Assembly: GCA_001599815.1 (NCBI GenBank)
Contig: BCIA01000003.1
Coordinates: forward strand, 4,402,001 to 4,466,000
DNA: 64,000 nt
Source of the DNA: Furcasterigmium furcatum
Taxonomy: Eukaryota; Ascomycota; Sordariomycetes; Glomerellales; Plectosphaerellaceae
Reading direction: 5' to 3'
Part shown: in pieces, positions 53,980-64,000 of the stretch
How the letters are laid out: every line of letters begins with the position of its first letter
Position numbering within the stretch: the stretch's first letter is position 1
Notes under the pieces: generated by a model
What the model was told of the DNA's origin: nothing
Seen by the model: only the letters and a program-made list of their open reading frames with translations
Database searches by the model: none
Position numbers and translations under genes: made by a program

Positions 53980-55015
53980 ATGGCTTCGCCGCCTTACGCG
54001 CAATCGCCGACGGCCATCTCCCCGCCGTACCCGACGCCTGCGCAACTCCCCAGCAAGAAGCGCCCCTCCGACGGCGCCCAGTCTTCCCAGAAACGCCGAA
54101 AAGCATCGACTCTCTCCGTTACCTCTGCTACTTCCGCCCATCCCCTCCGCCAGACGTCGTTTCCTCCCGAGGCTCGAGGTCGATCACCGTCCGTGGACAC
54201 CCAGAGCCATGTGAGCGGTAGCCAAGTCAGCGCGCCGTCGGGACCCCCTAAGAAGAAGCGTGGTCGGAAGCCTAAGAATCAGACCGCAGCTGCGAATGCG
54301 GACAACCGAGATGCCGCGTCGTCCGTGGCTGGTGGTAAGGCCGGGACGATTGTCAGCGGCGCTGGAGGCGACAATCAGGCCGAGGAAGAGGACGATGATA
54401 ATGACATGCAGATGGGCGTCGTCGGTGGCGAAACAAGGACGCAGGAGCAGAAGCAGGAGGAGATCAGGCTAAGGGCCATGCTCGTCGAGAACTTCGATCC
54501 ACAGCAGATGGATCGCTACGAACAATGGCGTGCTGGCAAACTGGCCGAGTCAGTTGTCAAGAGGGTACGTACTATCGAGGGTGTTTTGCGGTGCTTGTTT
54601 GTTTCGAAGCCCGACACTGACGTTTTTACAGGTGGTGAACGCTACAGTCTCGCAATCGGTACCGCCTACCGTTACCTTGGCCATCAAGTCTGTGGCCAAG
54701 TACTTCATTGGCGAGCTGATTGAGCAAGCACTCGATGTTCAGACAGAATGGGTCCACTCGACAGGCGAGAAGCAAGCAGAGATCCCGTTTCCTGAGCGTG
54801 TCACCGATAGGGAGGTGCGCGGCGATGTGAACCGCTTGAGCGAAGAGGATAAGAGGGGACCTCTTCGCCCGGATCACCTGCGCGAGGCATGGCGGCGATA
54901 CAAGACCAACGGAGAGGGCGGCTGGGTTGGCACCCAGGCCCTCTGGCACGAGCAACAGTCCGACGGCGTGGAGAGGTTCCCAGTCCGGACAGGTGGCAAG
55001 CGCATCTTCAGGTGA
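53980..55015 (+). CDS. TAF11: TFIID subunit TAF11 (TAFII28-like)
   Basis: Two exons, 53980-54564 and 54632-55015; 322 aa. The N-terminal half is low complexity, Pro/Ser/Lys-rich with an AT-hook-like KKKRGRKPK and an acidic run EEEDDDNDMQMG. The histone-fold domain begins at RLRAMLVENFDPQQMDRYEQWRAGKL, continues through KRVVNATVSQSVPPTVTLAIKSVAKYFIGELIEQALDV (helix 2 assembled over the 67-bp intron) and ends with GPLRPDHLREAWRRYK. These are the TAF11 signatures; TAF11 pairs with TAF13 inside TFIID. A tail of about 40 residues after the fold (GWVGTQALWHEQQS.. GGKRIFR) extends past the yeast domain. ATG at 53980 is the first of the frame. Confidence 0.9.
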
Positions 55016-56256
55016 TCGCTGATCGATATCGAATTCGGCATGATCCTCGATATATCACGGCGTTCTCGGGTTGAGGAAGAGTGGGTTCCTTAGGCTCCGA
55101 CCTGGGAGCGGTACAGTCTCATGGTACGAGACTTTGCACATTGCTTTCACGTTAGCGAAGGGAATAGGTCATGATATCCAACTCCGGACACCCGGAGGCT
55201 TTTGTTTCTGAACCTGTCGCGCGTTCTTGCTATGGTATGTGAATTGCAGCTTGGTGGCATGATGGCTGGCACGATCGGGACTCTGGCCAGATGTTCGGTG
55301 AGTGGCGACCACCAAATCGTTTCACATTGCTGCAGAGGGCAACCCTATCATGGTTCTTTGTGGTCAAGGCAAACGATCACGAGATTCGAGGATGTCGCCC
55401 CTTTTCCTCTTGCGGCAAGCCCTCGGCACATGGTAAGCCTCGTCCGGCCCGTACCATGATTTGAGCCGCAAAGGCCAATACCGAAACCAAGCATTTCACG
55501 ATCTACAAGAATAGAGCGGCAGATCACCGGAGCACAGGCCTGCCGCGGCCCTCGGGGTCGTGGTGCGGCTCATGTTTCAGGACGGCTTCGGGAGTCCGAG
55601 CTGCGCTTCAACGTGGCCCACAACACCAACACTTCCACCATCACGATGCGAAACAAGTTCGTGCTGGGAAACACTGGTATCTCATGTATTCATACGTTAC
55701 CAAGCCCTTTCCGGCTTCCCAAGAGAGGCTGGACTGCCACACTGCGTATGGAAGCGCGGGGACGACTCCCTCTGGCTACGCCATCCGACGTCTCCGGACG
55801 TGGCGAGTCCTGAGAAGACACGGCGAAACCTCTGGTGCAACCCCGATTCTGCCAATTTTCGTCCGAATATCAGTCGTGTCTGACCCTGCGGCACGACTTA
55901 CCTCGCCAAGCGTCCAACATGGCCCAGAAGCGGCAAGAGGCAAGAGAAGGCCGGCTGGAAATAGCAAGGCCGTGGATCTCACCCGCGCGCACTTCCTAAC
56001 ACCCCGAAGAAATGTGAAACTTGAAACGAAGGCACACCGTTCCCCATATCGGATATTGTCTGTGCCATGAGACCCGTTATGGGAGGCCTGGCCGCGTGGA
56101 CTTGGTGTGGTTGTTATATCTCGAGGCTGACCCCTCGCGGCGGAACAGTTCTGTTCCCAGCATCACCATCACCTGCCTCAACATTCTACCAGCTTGCAGA
56201 GCAAGTAGCATCTAAAGACCGCCAGATTCACCAACATAACTACCACTACCACAATA
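55016..56256. other. 1.24-kb gap upstream of HsbA-like gene
   Basis: No supported gene; the frame 55684-56070 has no family features. The final 80 bases (CAACATAACTACCACTACC) are a typical A/C-rich leader. I see no RNA gene. Confidence 0.45.
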
Positions 56257-56991
56257 ATGAAGTTCACATCTGGTTTCGCCCTGGCGGCCCTGGCCGTCGG
56301 CAGCGCCGTCGCCGACAAGGCCGCCCTCGCCGAACGCGACCTCCAGACCATCACCTCCGTCATATCCAACGTCGAGACAAGCATGCGGGGGCTCGACCAA
56401 GCCGTGCAGTCCTTCAACGGCGACCCCACCGCACTGCAGCGCGCCTCGGGCCAGCTCGTCCAGACCCTCCAGCAGGGCTCCCAGGCCGTCCAGGGAACGA
56501 CGGAGCTCACAATCCAGGAGGCCGTCTCCCTCCAGCAGAGCGTCGGCGGCCTCCAGACGGAGGGCCAGTCCCTCGTCCGAAACCTCGAGACCCAGAAGCC
56601 CCGCTTCCAGCAGGCCAACCTGTGCGACACGGTCCGCCAGCAGGTCAGCCAGGTCAACGGCGGCGTCAACCAGCTCATCACCTCCGTCGTCGGCAAGGTC
56701 CCCCAGAACGTGCGGCCGATCGCCCAGCAGATGACCCAGGAGTTCACGCAGATCATCGCCCAGACGGAGCGGAGCTTCGGCCCCGGAAGCTGCATCAACG
56801 CCAATGGCCAGCAGGGCGCCGTCCCGCAGAACGGCACCACCATCCCCGGCCAGCAGCCGCTGCCCGGTAACGGCCAGCAGGTCAGCAACCCCGTCAACGG
56901 CAACCCCCAGCAGATCAACGGCGCCTCAGTCGTGGAAGTGAGCATCAGCGGCGCCGTCCTCGCCGCCGTCGTCGCCAGCCTGATGCTGTAG
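56257..56991 (+). CDS. HsbA-like hydrophobic-surface-binding protein, GPI-anchored
   Basis: Single exon, 244 aa. Signal peptide MKFTSGFALAALAVGSAVA; the HsbA domain (about residues 28-180) has ERDLQTITSVISNVETSMRGLDQAVQSF, regular Gln/Leu heptads, and the two Cys expected for the family (NLCDTVRQQV, GSCINAN). A Gln/Gly/Asn/Pro linker (IPGQQPLPGNGQQVSNPVNG) leads to INGASVVEVSISGAVLAAVVASLML, a classic GPI-attachment signal with an omega site near the NGA/GAS. HsbA binds hydrophobic surfaces and in Aspergillus oryzae recruits cutinase; a wall or surface role is likely here. Convergent with the PQ-loop gene, 163 bp apart. Confidence 0.87.
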   Translation: MKFTSGFALAALAVGSAVADKAALAERDLQTITSVISNVETSMRGLDQAVQSFNGDPTALQRASGQLVQTLQQGSQAVQGTTELTIQEAVSLQQSVGGLQTEGQSLVRNLETQKPRFQQANLCDTVRQQVSQVNGGVNQLITSVVGKVPQNVRPIAQQMTQEFTQIIAQTERSFGPGSCINANGQQGAVPQNGTTIPGQQPLPGNGQQVSNPVNGNPQQINGASVVEVSISGAVLAAVVASLML

Positions 56992-57154
56992 AGCATGTAT
57001 GGGCTGTTGTTTCCTAGTCATCATAACCCGGCGTTAGGTTCATGTTAAAGGTCTTTCCGGATTGTAGCAGGTTCTCGTAGCTTTTTTCTGTCACGAATGT
57101 CACGTTCTTCCACTCCTTCTCTTCGCATCAGTATTCCATCTCGCGTGAACCTGT

Positions 57155-58123
57155 TCAGCCACTCCGAAGCGAGGCCGTCGTCTGGGCCCTCGCGATACCG
57201 GACTCTCGCGACGCCGTCCGAAACACGGACGTCGAGGACGGGTTGCCCTGCAACGTGAGCCCCGTTGCCTGCGCAGCGTCATCCAGCTCGACGCCCGACC
57301 CGAGATCAGGCGACGTCTGGCCCGACGACTTCAGGAAGCCCTTGGCCCTCAGCCACGGGAGGAGGTTGTAGTACCCGCCGGCGGCGAAGACGCCGAGCCA
57401 CAGAACCAGCTCAGTGCCGTAGATGACCATACCCAAGACGTCGAGGCGGGGCTGGAAGGGGACGGAAGCGAGGGAGAAAACATCGCCGAGGGCGTCGATG
57501 CCGACGAAGATGAAGGAGATACCGCGCACGGTGCGGTGCACCCAGATGTCCCAGTAGTGCGTCAGCACGCCGGCGGCGAGGAGGGCGGCGGAGAGCACGG
57601 CCATGAGAATCAGGGGCCACTCGAGGTCTCTGTCCTTGGCGATGCGGAGGGCGAAGATGAGACCCGTCTGGATGCCGCCCATGAGCAGGGCGACGGGGAC
57701 GACGACGGCGAGGGAGCGGGTGACGCTCCATTTCTAAGGGGCGGTCAGTCGGTGTTGTTGCGGGGGAGATGGGAAGCAGACGACGCATACCTTCTCGTAG
57801 TAGTAGCACTGGATCCATGTGATGAGGCTCAGGAAGGTGAGGATCTGGGGCTGGATGCGCAGGGCGATGTTGAACTCCTGGACGATGTTGTACACGCCGA
57901 GGGGCACGCCGGCCCAGGCCCAGAGCATCATCATGGACGGCTGGAGGCCAGTGGCATGGTGGCGGCGGTAGTTGACGACGATCTGGGGGATGAGCTGGAT
58001 AGACCAGCAGACCTGTCGACTTGATTAGCATTCGGCTTCTGGAGAGGGATGAGGATGAAGACGGAATCGAAGACTTACCGCGCCGGCTGTGCCAAGGACA
58101 TTTGCTGCGGCCGGGACGTCCAT
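57155..58123 (-). CDS. PQ-loop repeat membrane protein
   Basis: Three exons: 58123-58079, 58012-57791 and 57733-57155; 281 aa. The N-terminal PQ-loop is built across the first intron: GTAGAVCWSIQLIPQIVVNYRRHHATGLQPSMMMLWAWAGVP. Seven membrane spans are predictable to about residue 230, including IALRIQPQILTFLSLITWIQCYYYEK (a second, weaker PQ-type helix) and LPLILMAVLSAALLAAG-type spans. The last 50 residues are soluble and Ser/Thr-rich. PQ-loop proteins include vacuolar or lysosomal amino-acid and cystine exporters and SWEET-like transporters; which substrate this one carries is not evident. The start Met MDVPAAANVLG immediately precedes the first span. Confidence 0.85.
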
Positions 58124-58567
58124 CACGACAAGGCGCGCAAATTTGCAACTCAAGTCGATACAATTGAGTCAGATAGACAAGTGGACAGGTCGAAATGTTG
58201 AAGTTCTTCCAGTCCTAAAAGGATGAGTAGATGTTGCTTGGTAGCTTGGAGATTCTCTCACAGCTCCGCCGTCGTCGGACTGAGACAGTGTCGGTACAGT
58301 GTCGTTCGTGGTTCGGACTGTGATCATCAGCCATACAGACACAGCGGACACAACGCCAATAAATATTCATGTGTATCAGATCATTTTTAGTAATTGTGAG
58401 AAATTGGAGATGATTCTCTAGCCGGGACAAGTGATGAGCGAGATGGCTGAAGAGTGTGAGGAAAAGCCTGGTTTAGAATTTGAGGGAATAATTTGGTAGA
58501 TAGACCTCATGTAACTTCAAGGACGTGGCCGCTGTCCTCATGCACTATGCAGGACGCGAATGTCTTC
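58124..58567. other. Spacer between PQ-loop promoter and beta-galactosidase 3' end
   Basis: 444 bp, moderately AT-rich. It should hold the PQ-loop gene promoter and the beta-galactosidase 3' UTR. Nothing else is seen. Confidence 0.45.
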
Positions 58568-61500
58568 CTAGAACCCCAGTCTCTCCAGCACAAAGCCAAA
58601 CTTCATCTCCTCAGTCTTCACCTGTAGGTCCTCCCTGACGCCAGGGCCACACGCAGCCGTGCCGACACCCATGACCCGGGCGTCCAGCCTGAGGAGCGTG
58701 GCGTCATCCTCGACCAGGTCGTGGGGGTGGGCGGCGTCACGAACCATCTCCGTGTTGTAGTGGCTAGCCTGCCAGTTGAAGTTGCGCCATTCGGCATCCG
58801 TCCATGAAGCGGCGGCCGACGGTGTGGCCCGAAGACCCCTGCCATGGCCCTCCGTCACGTTGACGAAGCGCGCGGCCATGCGGTTTCCGCCCTCCTGCGG
58901 AACCTCGTAGTGCTGGTGCAGCTCGGGCACGGTGGCGCTGTAGACGCCCATGCGCTGCGAGCTCTGCTTGTCGGGGTAGGACTCGCCGGGTCCGAGACCG
59001 AGGTACTTGACCTTGTTGAGAGACTTGGGGAGGCGGAGGTTCAGGCCGGTGCGGGGGATGTTGTCGGGCTTCGTGCCAGTGGGCTTGAGGGAGACGTCAA
59101 CGGTCAGACTGCCGGTGGCGGAGACGGTGTAAGTGCTGAGAATCTCGAATCCCCACTCCAGAACGGGAGGCGACAGGAAGGTCTTGGTGGTGACGGTGAC
59201 CTTGTCACTCGCTTCGGCAATCTCGAGGGAGCGGAGCTGGCTGGTCATCTTGTGAACCCCGAAGCGAACCCAGTAGGGATGATCGTTGGGCTGGTCGTTG
59301 TCGGTAGGCGGGCGGTAGATGCCGGGGATGATGGCAGCCCCTGTCGAGGCATCCTTCTCCAGCAGAGTCGTCCCATCGGCGGTCCAAGAAACAAGGAAAC
59401 CACGAGCAGTGTCAAAGACGAAAGAGAAGTCCAGACCAGAAATCGTGGCACGAGCACGCGACTTGGTCACCTTGAGTGGCGAGGTCAGGCTGTTGAGAAC
59501 GACCTTGGAGGTGTCGGCCTCCTTAGGCGCAGAAAGCCGGCTCTGCACCCATGCAATCTCGTGCCCAGGCTCTGCCCACCCAGCAGAGTCCTTCAGGCGG
59601 AAGGTGACAGTCAGGAAGAGCTCCTTATCCGACTTGATAGAGGAGATCGACGAGGGCAGATCCAACGTGACGGTCTCTCCCGCGGGAATGGACGGGATGT
59701 CGAGGTTGCCGGCTGCGGCAAGAGCTCCATCCTCGCCAAGCTCCTCCACCTTGTATGTGGCGGCAAGATGCTGGACCCCGATAAAGTCGTACTTGTTCTT
59801 TATGACGAGCTTGCCGTCCTTGATCGAAAGCTTCAGGGGCTGGTAGGCCTTCTTCAGCTCGATCAAGCCAGGGGTAGGCTCGTGCGTGCTGTGCAGGAGA
59901 CCGTCCATGACGAAAGTGCCGTCGTGAGGCCACTCGCCAAAGTCACCTCCATAGCCGTAGTATCCTTTGCCGTCGGCGTCCTCCTTCCAAAGACCATGGT
60001 TGGCCCACTCCCAGATCCAGCCGCCTTGGAGACGACGGTTGTTCTCGAAGGCATCCACGTAGTCGTCAAGTCCACCAGGCCCGTTGCCCATGGCGTGGCC
60101 AAACTCGCAGAGAACGATGGGCCTGTCATAGGTGCCATCCTCCTTGACACCCTCCGTCTTGGCCAGCTTGATGAGTCGGTCGATCTGGGGATACATGTAC
60201 GAGAACATGTCGGCCGATGCAGCCTTGGTGTCACCCTCGTAATGAATGACCCTAGTAGGGTCAAACTCCTTGCCCCAGTCGTACATGGCCTTCTGGTTCT
60301 GGCCATAAAACGCCTCGTTGCCCAGCGACCACATGATAATACTCGTGTGGTTCTTGTCCCTCTGCACCAGCTGGACCATCCTGTCGACGTAGGCGTGCTT
60401 CCAGTCAGCGTTGTCGCTGGTATACTTCGCAGCGGGCCCGAACGTCTTCTCCTTGCGGATCTCGTAGTCCCATTCCTCGGGGATGTCCATGGGGCGGGCG
60501 ATACAGTCGTAGAAGCCGTGGGCTTCGAGATCGGCCTCGTCCATGACCCACAGGCCCAGCTCATCGGCCAGGTCGAACAATGCAGGGTGAGGAGGGTAGT
60601 GCGAGCAGCGCAGCGAATTGATGTTGTGCGTCTTCATCAGGAGAAGGTCCTTTCGCATGAAGTCGAGGGGCACCGCACGGCCGAAGTGCGGGTGGTGTTC
60701 GTGACGGTTGACACCGTAGAACCGGGGAGCCACGCCATTGACCGTGATCAGGCCGTCCTTCAGCTCGACCTTGCGGAAGCCAATGTTCTGGTGGACCTTG
60801 TGGTCGCCGAGGGACAGGTCGACACGGTACAGATAGGGCGTCTCGGCCGTCCACTTCTTGGGGTTGGAGACGGCGATGTCGAGGTTGACCTTGGCGCTGT
60901 CGGCGCTGACAGGAGCCTCCTGGGTGTAGAGAACAGCGCCGCCATTCCTGGGCAGCTCACTCACGGTGACCTTGAGCTTTCCAGCATCAGATGCCTTGAC
61001 GTCGACCGTGACCTGCAGGGTCGCATCTTCGTACTTGCTGTCCAGGTCGGTTCGGATGAACCAGTCGTCGATTCTGTTGGTGGCAGGGAAGGCAATGAGG
61101 TGGACATCACGGAAAATGCCTGTTCTCGGTCAGAATGGGGTGTATTGAGGGAACAGTGATCGACACTTACCGGACAGGTACCACTGGTCCTGGTCCTCGA
61201 TGTAAGTCGCGCTGGACCACTGGTAGACCTTGACGAAGACCTCGTTGGAGGCATCCCTCTTGACGACGCTCGAAACATCGAACTCAGAGGCGTTCCTCGA
61301 GCCCTCGGCGTAGCCAATTAGGCTGCCGTTCACCCAGACATGGTAGGCACAGTCGACGCCGTCGAAGCGCAGGCGCAGCTCTGAGCCATTGTCCCAGGTC
61401 GCGGGCACGTGGAATGTGCGCTTGTAGACTCCCGTGGGGTTCTCGGTTGGCACAAGAGGCGGGCAGACAGGGATTGGGAACTGCGTGTTCGTGTAATGCG

Positions 61501-61756
61501 GGCGGCCGTGGCCCTGGAGCTGCCAATGGCCGGGGACATCGATCTTTCCCCAGTTATCCTCAGGGAGGTCGGCCTCCTCGGGCGTCGGGGCCTCTTCCGG
61601 CGTCAGGGAGTACGAAAAGTCCCACTGGCCGTTGAGGAGAAGAGACGTCTCGGGAATGTAGTACGAGCGCGGGGGAAGCGTGTTGCGGCGGATGACGGCC
61701 GGGTTCTGGTGGTCCGGGGTGCCCTCAAGCTCCTGGAGAGGAAGAGAAGTCGGCAT
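58568..61756 (-). CDS. bgaD: GH2 beta-galactosidase (LacZ type)
   Basis: Two exons, 61756-61171 and 61119-58568, with a 51-bp intron that splits the Gly of YLSG-GIFRDVHL; 1045 aa, the full five-domain LacZ length. Sugar-binding domain: NGQWDFSYSLTPEEAPTPEE, VPGHWQLQGHGRPHYTN, WYLSGGIFRDV. TIM-barrel motifs: VNRHEHHPHFGRAVP, SHYPPHPALFDLADELGLWVMDEAD, acid/base Glu about 464 in MWSLGNEAFYG, nucleophile Glu about 534 in VLCEFGHAMGNG. A C-terminal Bgal_small_N-type domain starts near SRARATISGLDFSFVFD. No signal peptide, so intracellular hydrolysis of lactose or other beta-galactosides. Divergent from an MFS sugar transporter, as in Aspergillus bgaD-lacpA. The symbol is assigned by that comparison. 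Confidence 0.93.
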
Positions 61757-63072
61757 CGTGAAGCAAATGGTACTGGGGTCGTTCTCGCGACAGATCTCGG
61801 GGGTCCAGGCAGAGCAGACAACACTCGAGAGAAGATGGATGGTGTGTGTGTGAGGAGAAGCCAGGGACCGTCAGCCGGCACCCGTCCTCGAGGACAGGCT
61901 ACTTATGAACCCGAGCGAGTCCCACGCCGTGGAGCTTCACAACACGATATGACGAAGGTGCTGCAAGCAAGCGGTCCTGGACCTGACGGGATGGTCTGGT
62001 GGTGGCGCAAGAGGTCGCGTCCATGTTCCACGCGCGGGACGGCGTGGGCCTGACATTAGATCTTGTTTGGACGAGGACCCTTCGGGACCGCTAAAGAGGG
62101 CATGGTTAGCCTCTTGGGGGCATTGGCCGAGCCCGTTGTTCCTGGGAAGCGTCGGTGAAGGTGGGATATTTTTGCCTGTTGCATAAGAGAGAAGGGAGCT
62201 TCGGCCTGAACAGGCGGAAAACGCCCACGGTGTGTCGGGATTCAGGTGGGGTGGAACAGCGCTAGAGGTACCTGCAGTCCCCCCAGCAAAGAGGCAGGAG
62301 CTGCTCGTGGCATACAGTGCGCGAGTCGACCCTGCCCCTCACTATCCCGTGCAGCTCCCAGCTCTCCGCACGCCGTTCCATAGCGGGGTGGGTTCCTCTG
62401 CCCCGCTGGGATACCCCGCTAACCAGCTCCGTGTAGCGCCCGGATCGTGCCTGGGCGTGACCTAGGTGTCCAACCTCCATGACCCCTGTCGGTCCTTGAT
62501 GTGCCGACGGGTAACGACTTGCTGTCTGACCGGCTTCCCATGCATTGCCGATCTTTCCCTCCTTCAAGTCACCATTCTCACTACCACCGGCTCCGACATC
62601 CCCCCGCCAATGAAACAACAGTTTGCATCCCCGGACCTGGCCATTTTGCCCGTTCTTGCTACCCCGGATTTTGGGAAAGCGACCTTGTTGCTTGATCACT
62701 CGTCGGCTTGCAGCAGAGTGACGCGATCAGCGAGTTCTCGTACGCATGGAACCGGCGAGACTGGACGGGACGTTGCAACGTTCCGCAGGCCCTGGACCAT
62801 CTACTTGCGAGCCAACTGCTCACTTCCAGGTTGCCCAGCATGGCAGGCCCTTCTTCCGACCAGGAGGCCCTCTCCCACCCTGAACGGGCTTGGACCCAAG
62901 TCTGGCCGATGAAGCTCGATATCGTCCGTGATCGCCGCGTATATAAAAGGCACTACTCTTCCTCATCATCCCACCATCTTGTCCCCAGAGTCTTCAACTT
63001 GTCATAGGCATCCAGTGCCTTGCCTCTGAATCTCTGCTCTTTTCCTGCTCATTTTCCCCAGCCACCAGTACA
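61757..63072. promoter_or_regulatory. Shared divergent promoter, beta-galactosidase / sugar transporter
   Basis: 1.3 kb between divergent starts. It contains TATATAAAAGG at 62940-62950 ahead of the transporter, a GGTTAGCC (62104-62111, complement GGCTAACC, XlnR-type core), and several SYGGRG-type CreA/carbon-repression cores: GTGGGG near 62247, GCGGGG near 62383, and CCCCGC at 62401 and 62414. These are sequence matches to known consensus cores only; such short cores occur by chance in GC-rich DNA. Confidence 0.5.
62940..62950 (+). promoter_or_regulatory. TATA box of MFS transporter
   Basis: TATATAAAAGG, 123-133 bp upstream of the ATG at 63073, followed by a C/T-rich leader; a strong TATA element for an inducible gene. 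Confidence 0.6.
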
Positions 63073-64000
63073 ATGGCTGACGAAAAGACCGAAACCATGA
63101 CCGCGGGTCAGGAGCACGACATCGTCCAGGACAAGGGCATCGACACCGCCGTGCAGATCGCCCATGAAGTGGACGACACCAAATACTCGCCCACGTCTCC
63201 CTCGCTGATCCGACTCTACATCGTCCTGCTCATCCCCTACCTGTGCGGCTGCCTCAACGGGTACGACGGAAGCCTCATGGGTGGCCTCAATGGAATGAAG
63301 TCGTACATGAGGTTCTTTGACAAGGAAGTCATCGACGAGTCCACCGGCATCGTCTTCGCCATGTACAATATCGGGTCCGTTGCGGCGGTCTTCTTTACGG
63401 GACCGACAAACGACTACTTCGGCCGCCGCTGGGGCATGTTCGTGGGTGCCGTTATTATCATTATCGGCACCTGTGTCCAGGCTCCCGCGCCCACCGAAGG
63501 GCAGTTTTTGGCTGGCCGCTTCGTGCTGGGCTTCGGCGTCAGCTTCTGTGCTGTCTCCGCGCCGACCTACGTGTCGGAGATGGCTCATCCAAAGTGGCGA
63601 GGCACCATCACGGGCTTGTAGTATGTTTCCCCCTGCATGCATCGTACTCTTATGATTGATGCCAGGACGCTTGCTAACGACTGAAACAGCAATTGCCTGT
63701 GGTGGCTTGGCTCGATCATCTCTTCCTGGAGTTGCTACGGTTGCTCATTCATCGAGGGAGACAACGGCTGGCGTATCCCCGTCTGGCTTCAGATGGTGAC
63801 GTCTGGAATAGTCCTGCTGGGAGTGTTCTTTATCCCCGAGTCGCCCCGGTGGCTGGTTGCGAACGACAAGCATGATCAAGCGGCAAAGGTGCTGGCCAAA
63901 TACCACGGCGAAGGCGATGAGAACCACCCCATCGTCCAGCTTCAGTTGAAGGAGATGACAACTCAAATCTCATCGGAGGCGTCCGACAAGAAGTGGTGGG
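63073..64000 (+). CDS. lacpA: MFS sugar transporter (lactose-permease-like), cut by window end
   Basis: Exon 1 is 63073-63620 and exon 2 starts at 63690 and runs past 64000; at least 286 residues are seen. The MFS sugar-porter signatures are IPYLCGCLNGYDGSLMGGLN (span 1), GPTNDYFGRRWGM (the D-x3-G-R-R loop), FLAGRFVLGFGVSFCAVSAPTYVSEMAHPKWRG, and FIPESPRWLVANDK after span 6. The intron (69 bp, GTATGT..AACAG) restores TGLYNCLWWLGSI. The wording NGYDGSLMGG and the position beside a LacZ-type beta-galactosidase favour a lactose or beta-galactoside permease of the LAC12/LacpA group; other hexose or disaccharide transport is possible. The second half is missing. Confidence 0.85.

Noticed and set aside
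58844..61159. 771-codon plus-strand frame opposite beta-galactosidase
   Set aside because: Antisense shadow caused by codon bias; Val/Leu/Gly-rich with no family motif.

Overview
The window is nuclear DNA of a filamentous ascomycete (Pezizomycotina, most likely Sordariomycetes). The grounds are: short spliceosomal introns (about 49-132 bp, GT..CTAAC/CTGAC..AG) in most genes, GC-rich coding sequence, single-gene transcription units on both strands, and family markers such as a Zn2Cys6 regulator, an HsbA-type surface protein, a GH28 pectinase and an AYR1 reductase. The species is not identified. I rebuilt exon structures for 30 protein genes; 29 are complete and the last runs off the right edge.

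Layout. 0-16 kb is mostly housekeeping: an RS/coiled-coil protein, prefoldin subunit 1, alkaline ceramidase, a TMF/Sgm1-type Golgi golgin, a Nas6/gankyrin proteasome chaperone divergent from the splicing factor Prp46, and ORC1 convergent with Prp46. The ORC1-AYR1 spacer carries a tRNA-like element followed by a perfect hairpin and a T run (candidate Pol III transcript). 16-22 kb: an AYR1-like reductase, a Zn2Cys6 transcription factor and an intronless peptidylarginine-deiminase-like protein with the full set of catalytic motifs. 22-32 kb: Nop10 and Nob1 (ribosome biogenesis), a large disordered protein, the Fe-S scaffold ATPase Cfd1, and S-adenosylmethionine decarboxylase with a long leader that contains a possible spliced uORF. 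32-47 kb is more accessory: a GFO/IDH/MOCA oxidoreductase, a four-TM protein, a secreted type-B carboxylesterase, a membrane acyltransferase-3, an SDR, a small Cys-containing protein and a secreted endopolygalacturonase, with gene-poor gaps of up to 2.4 kb. 48-58 kb: a KEN-box/SIM-bearing unknown, thymidylate kinase, GTP cyclohydrolase I divergent from TAF11, an HsbA-like GPI protein and a PQ-loop membrane protein. 58-64 kb: a LacZ-type GH2 beta-galactosidase divergent from an MFS sugar transporter, the arrangement known for bgaD-lacpA in Aspergillus nidulans and LAC4-LAC12 in Kluyveromyces lactis.

Functional links I can support are the lactose/galactoside pair at the right end, a loose set of secreted or surface functions (pectinase, esterase, HsbA, perhaps the deiminase) suited to plant-associated or saprotrophic growth, and several divergent housekeeping pairs sharing short promoters. 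I see no secondary-metabolite cluster, transposon, CRISPR or rRNA. Splice sites were inferred by reading frame plus family continuity, not from transcripts.
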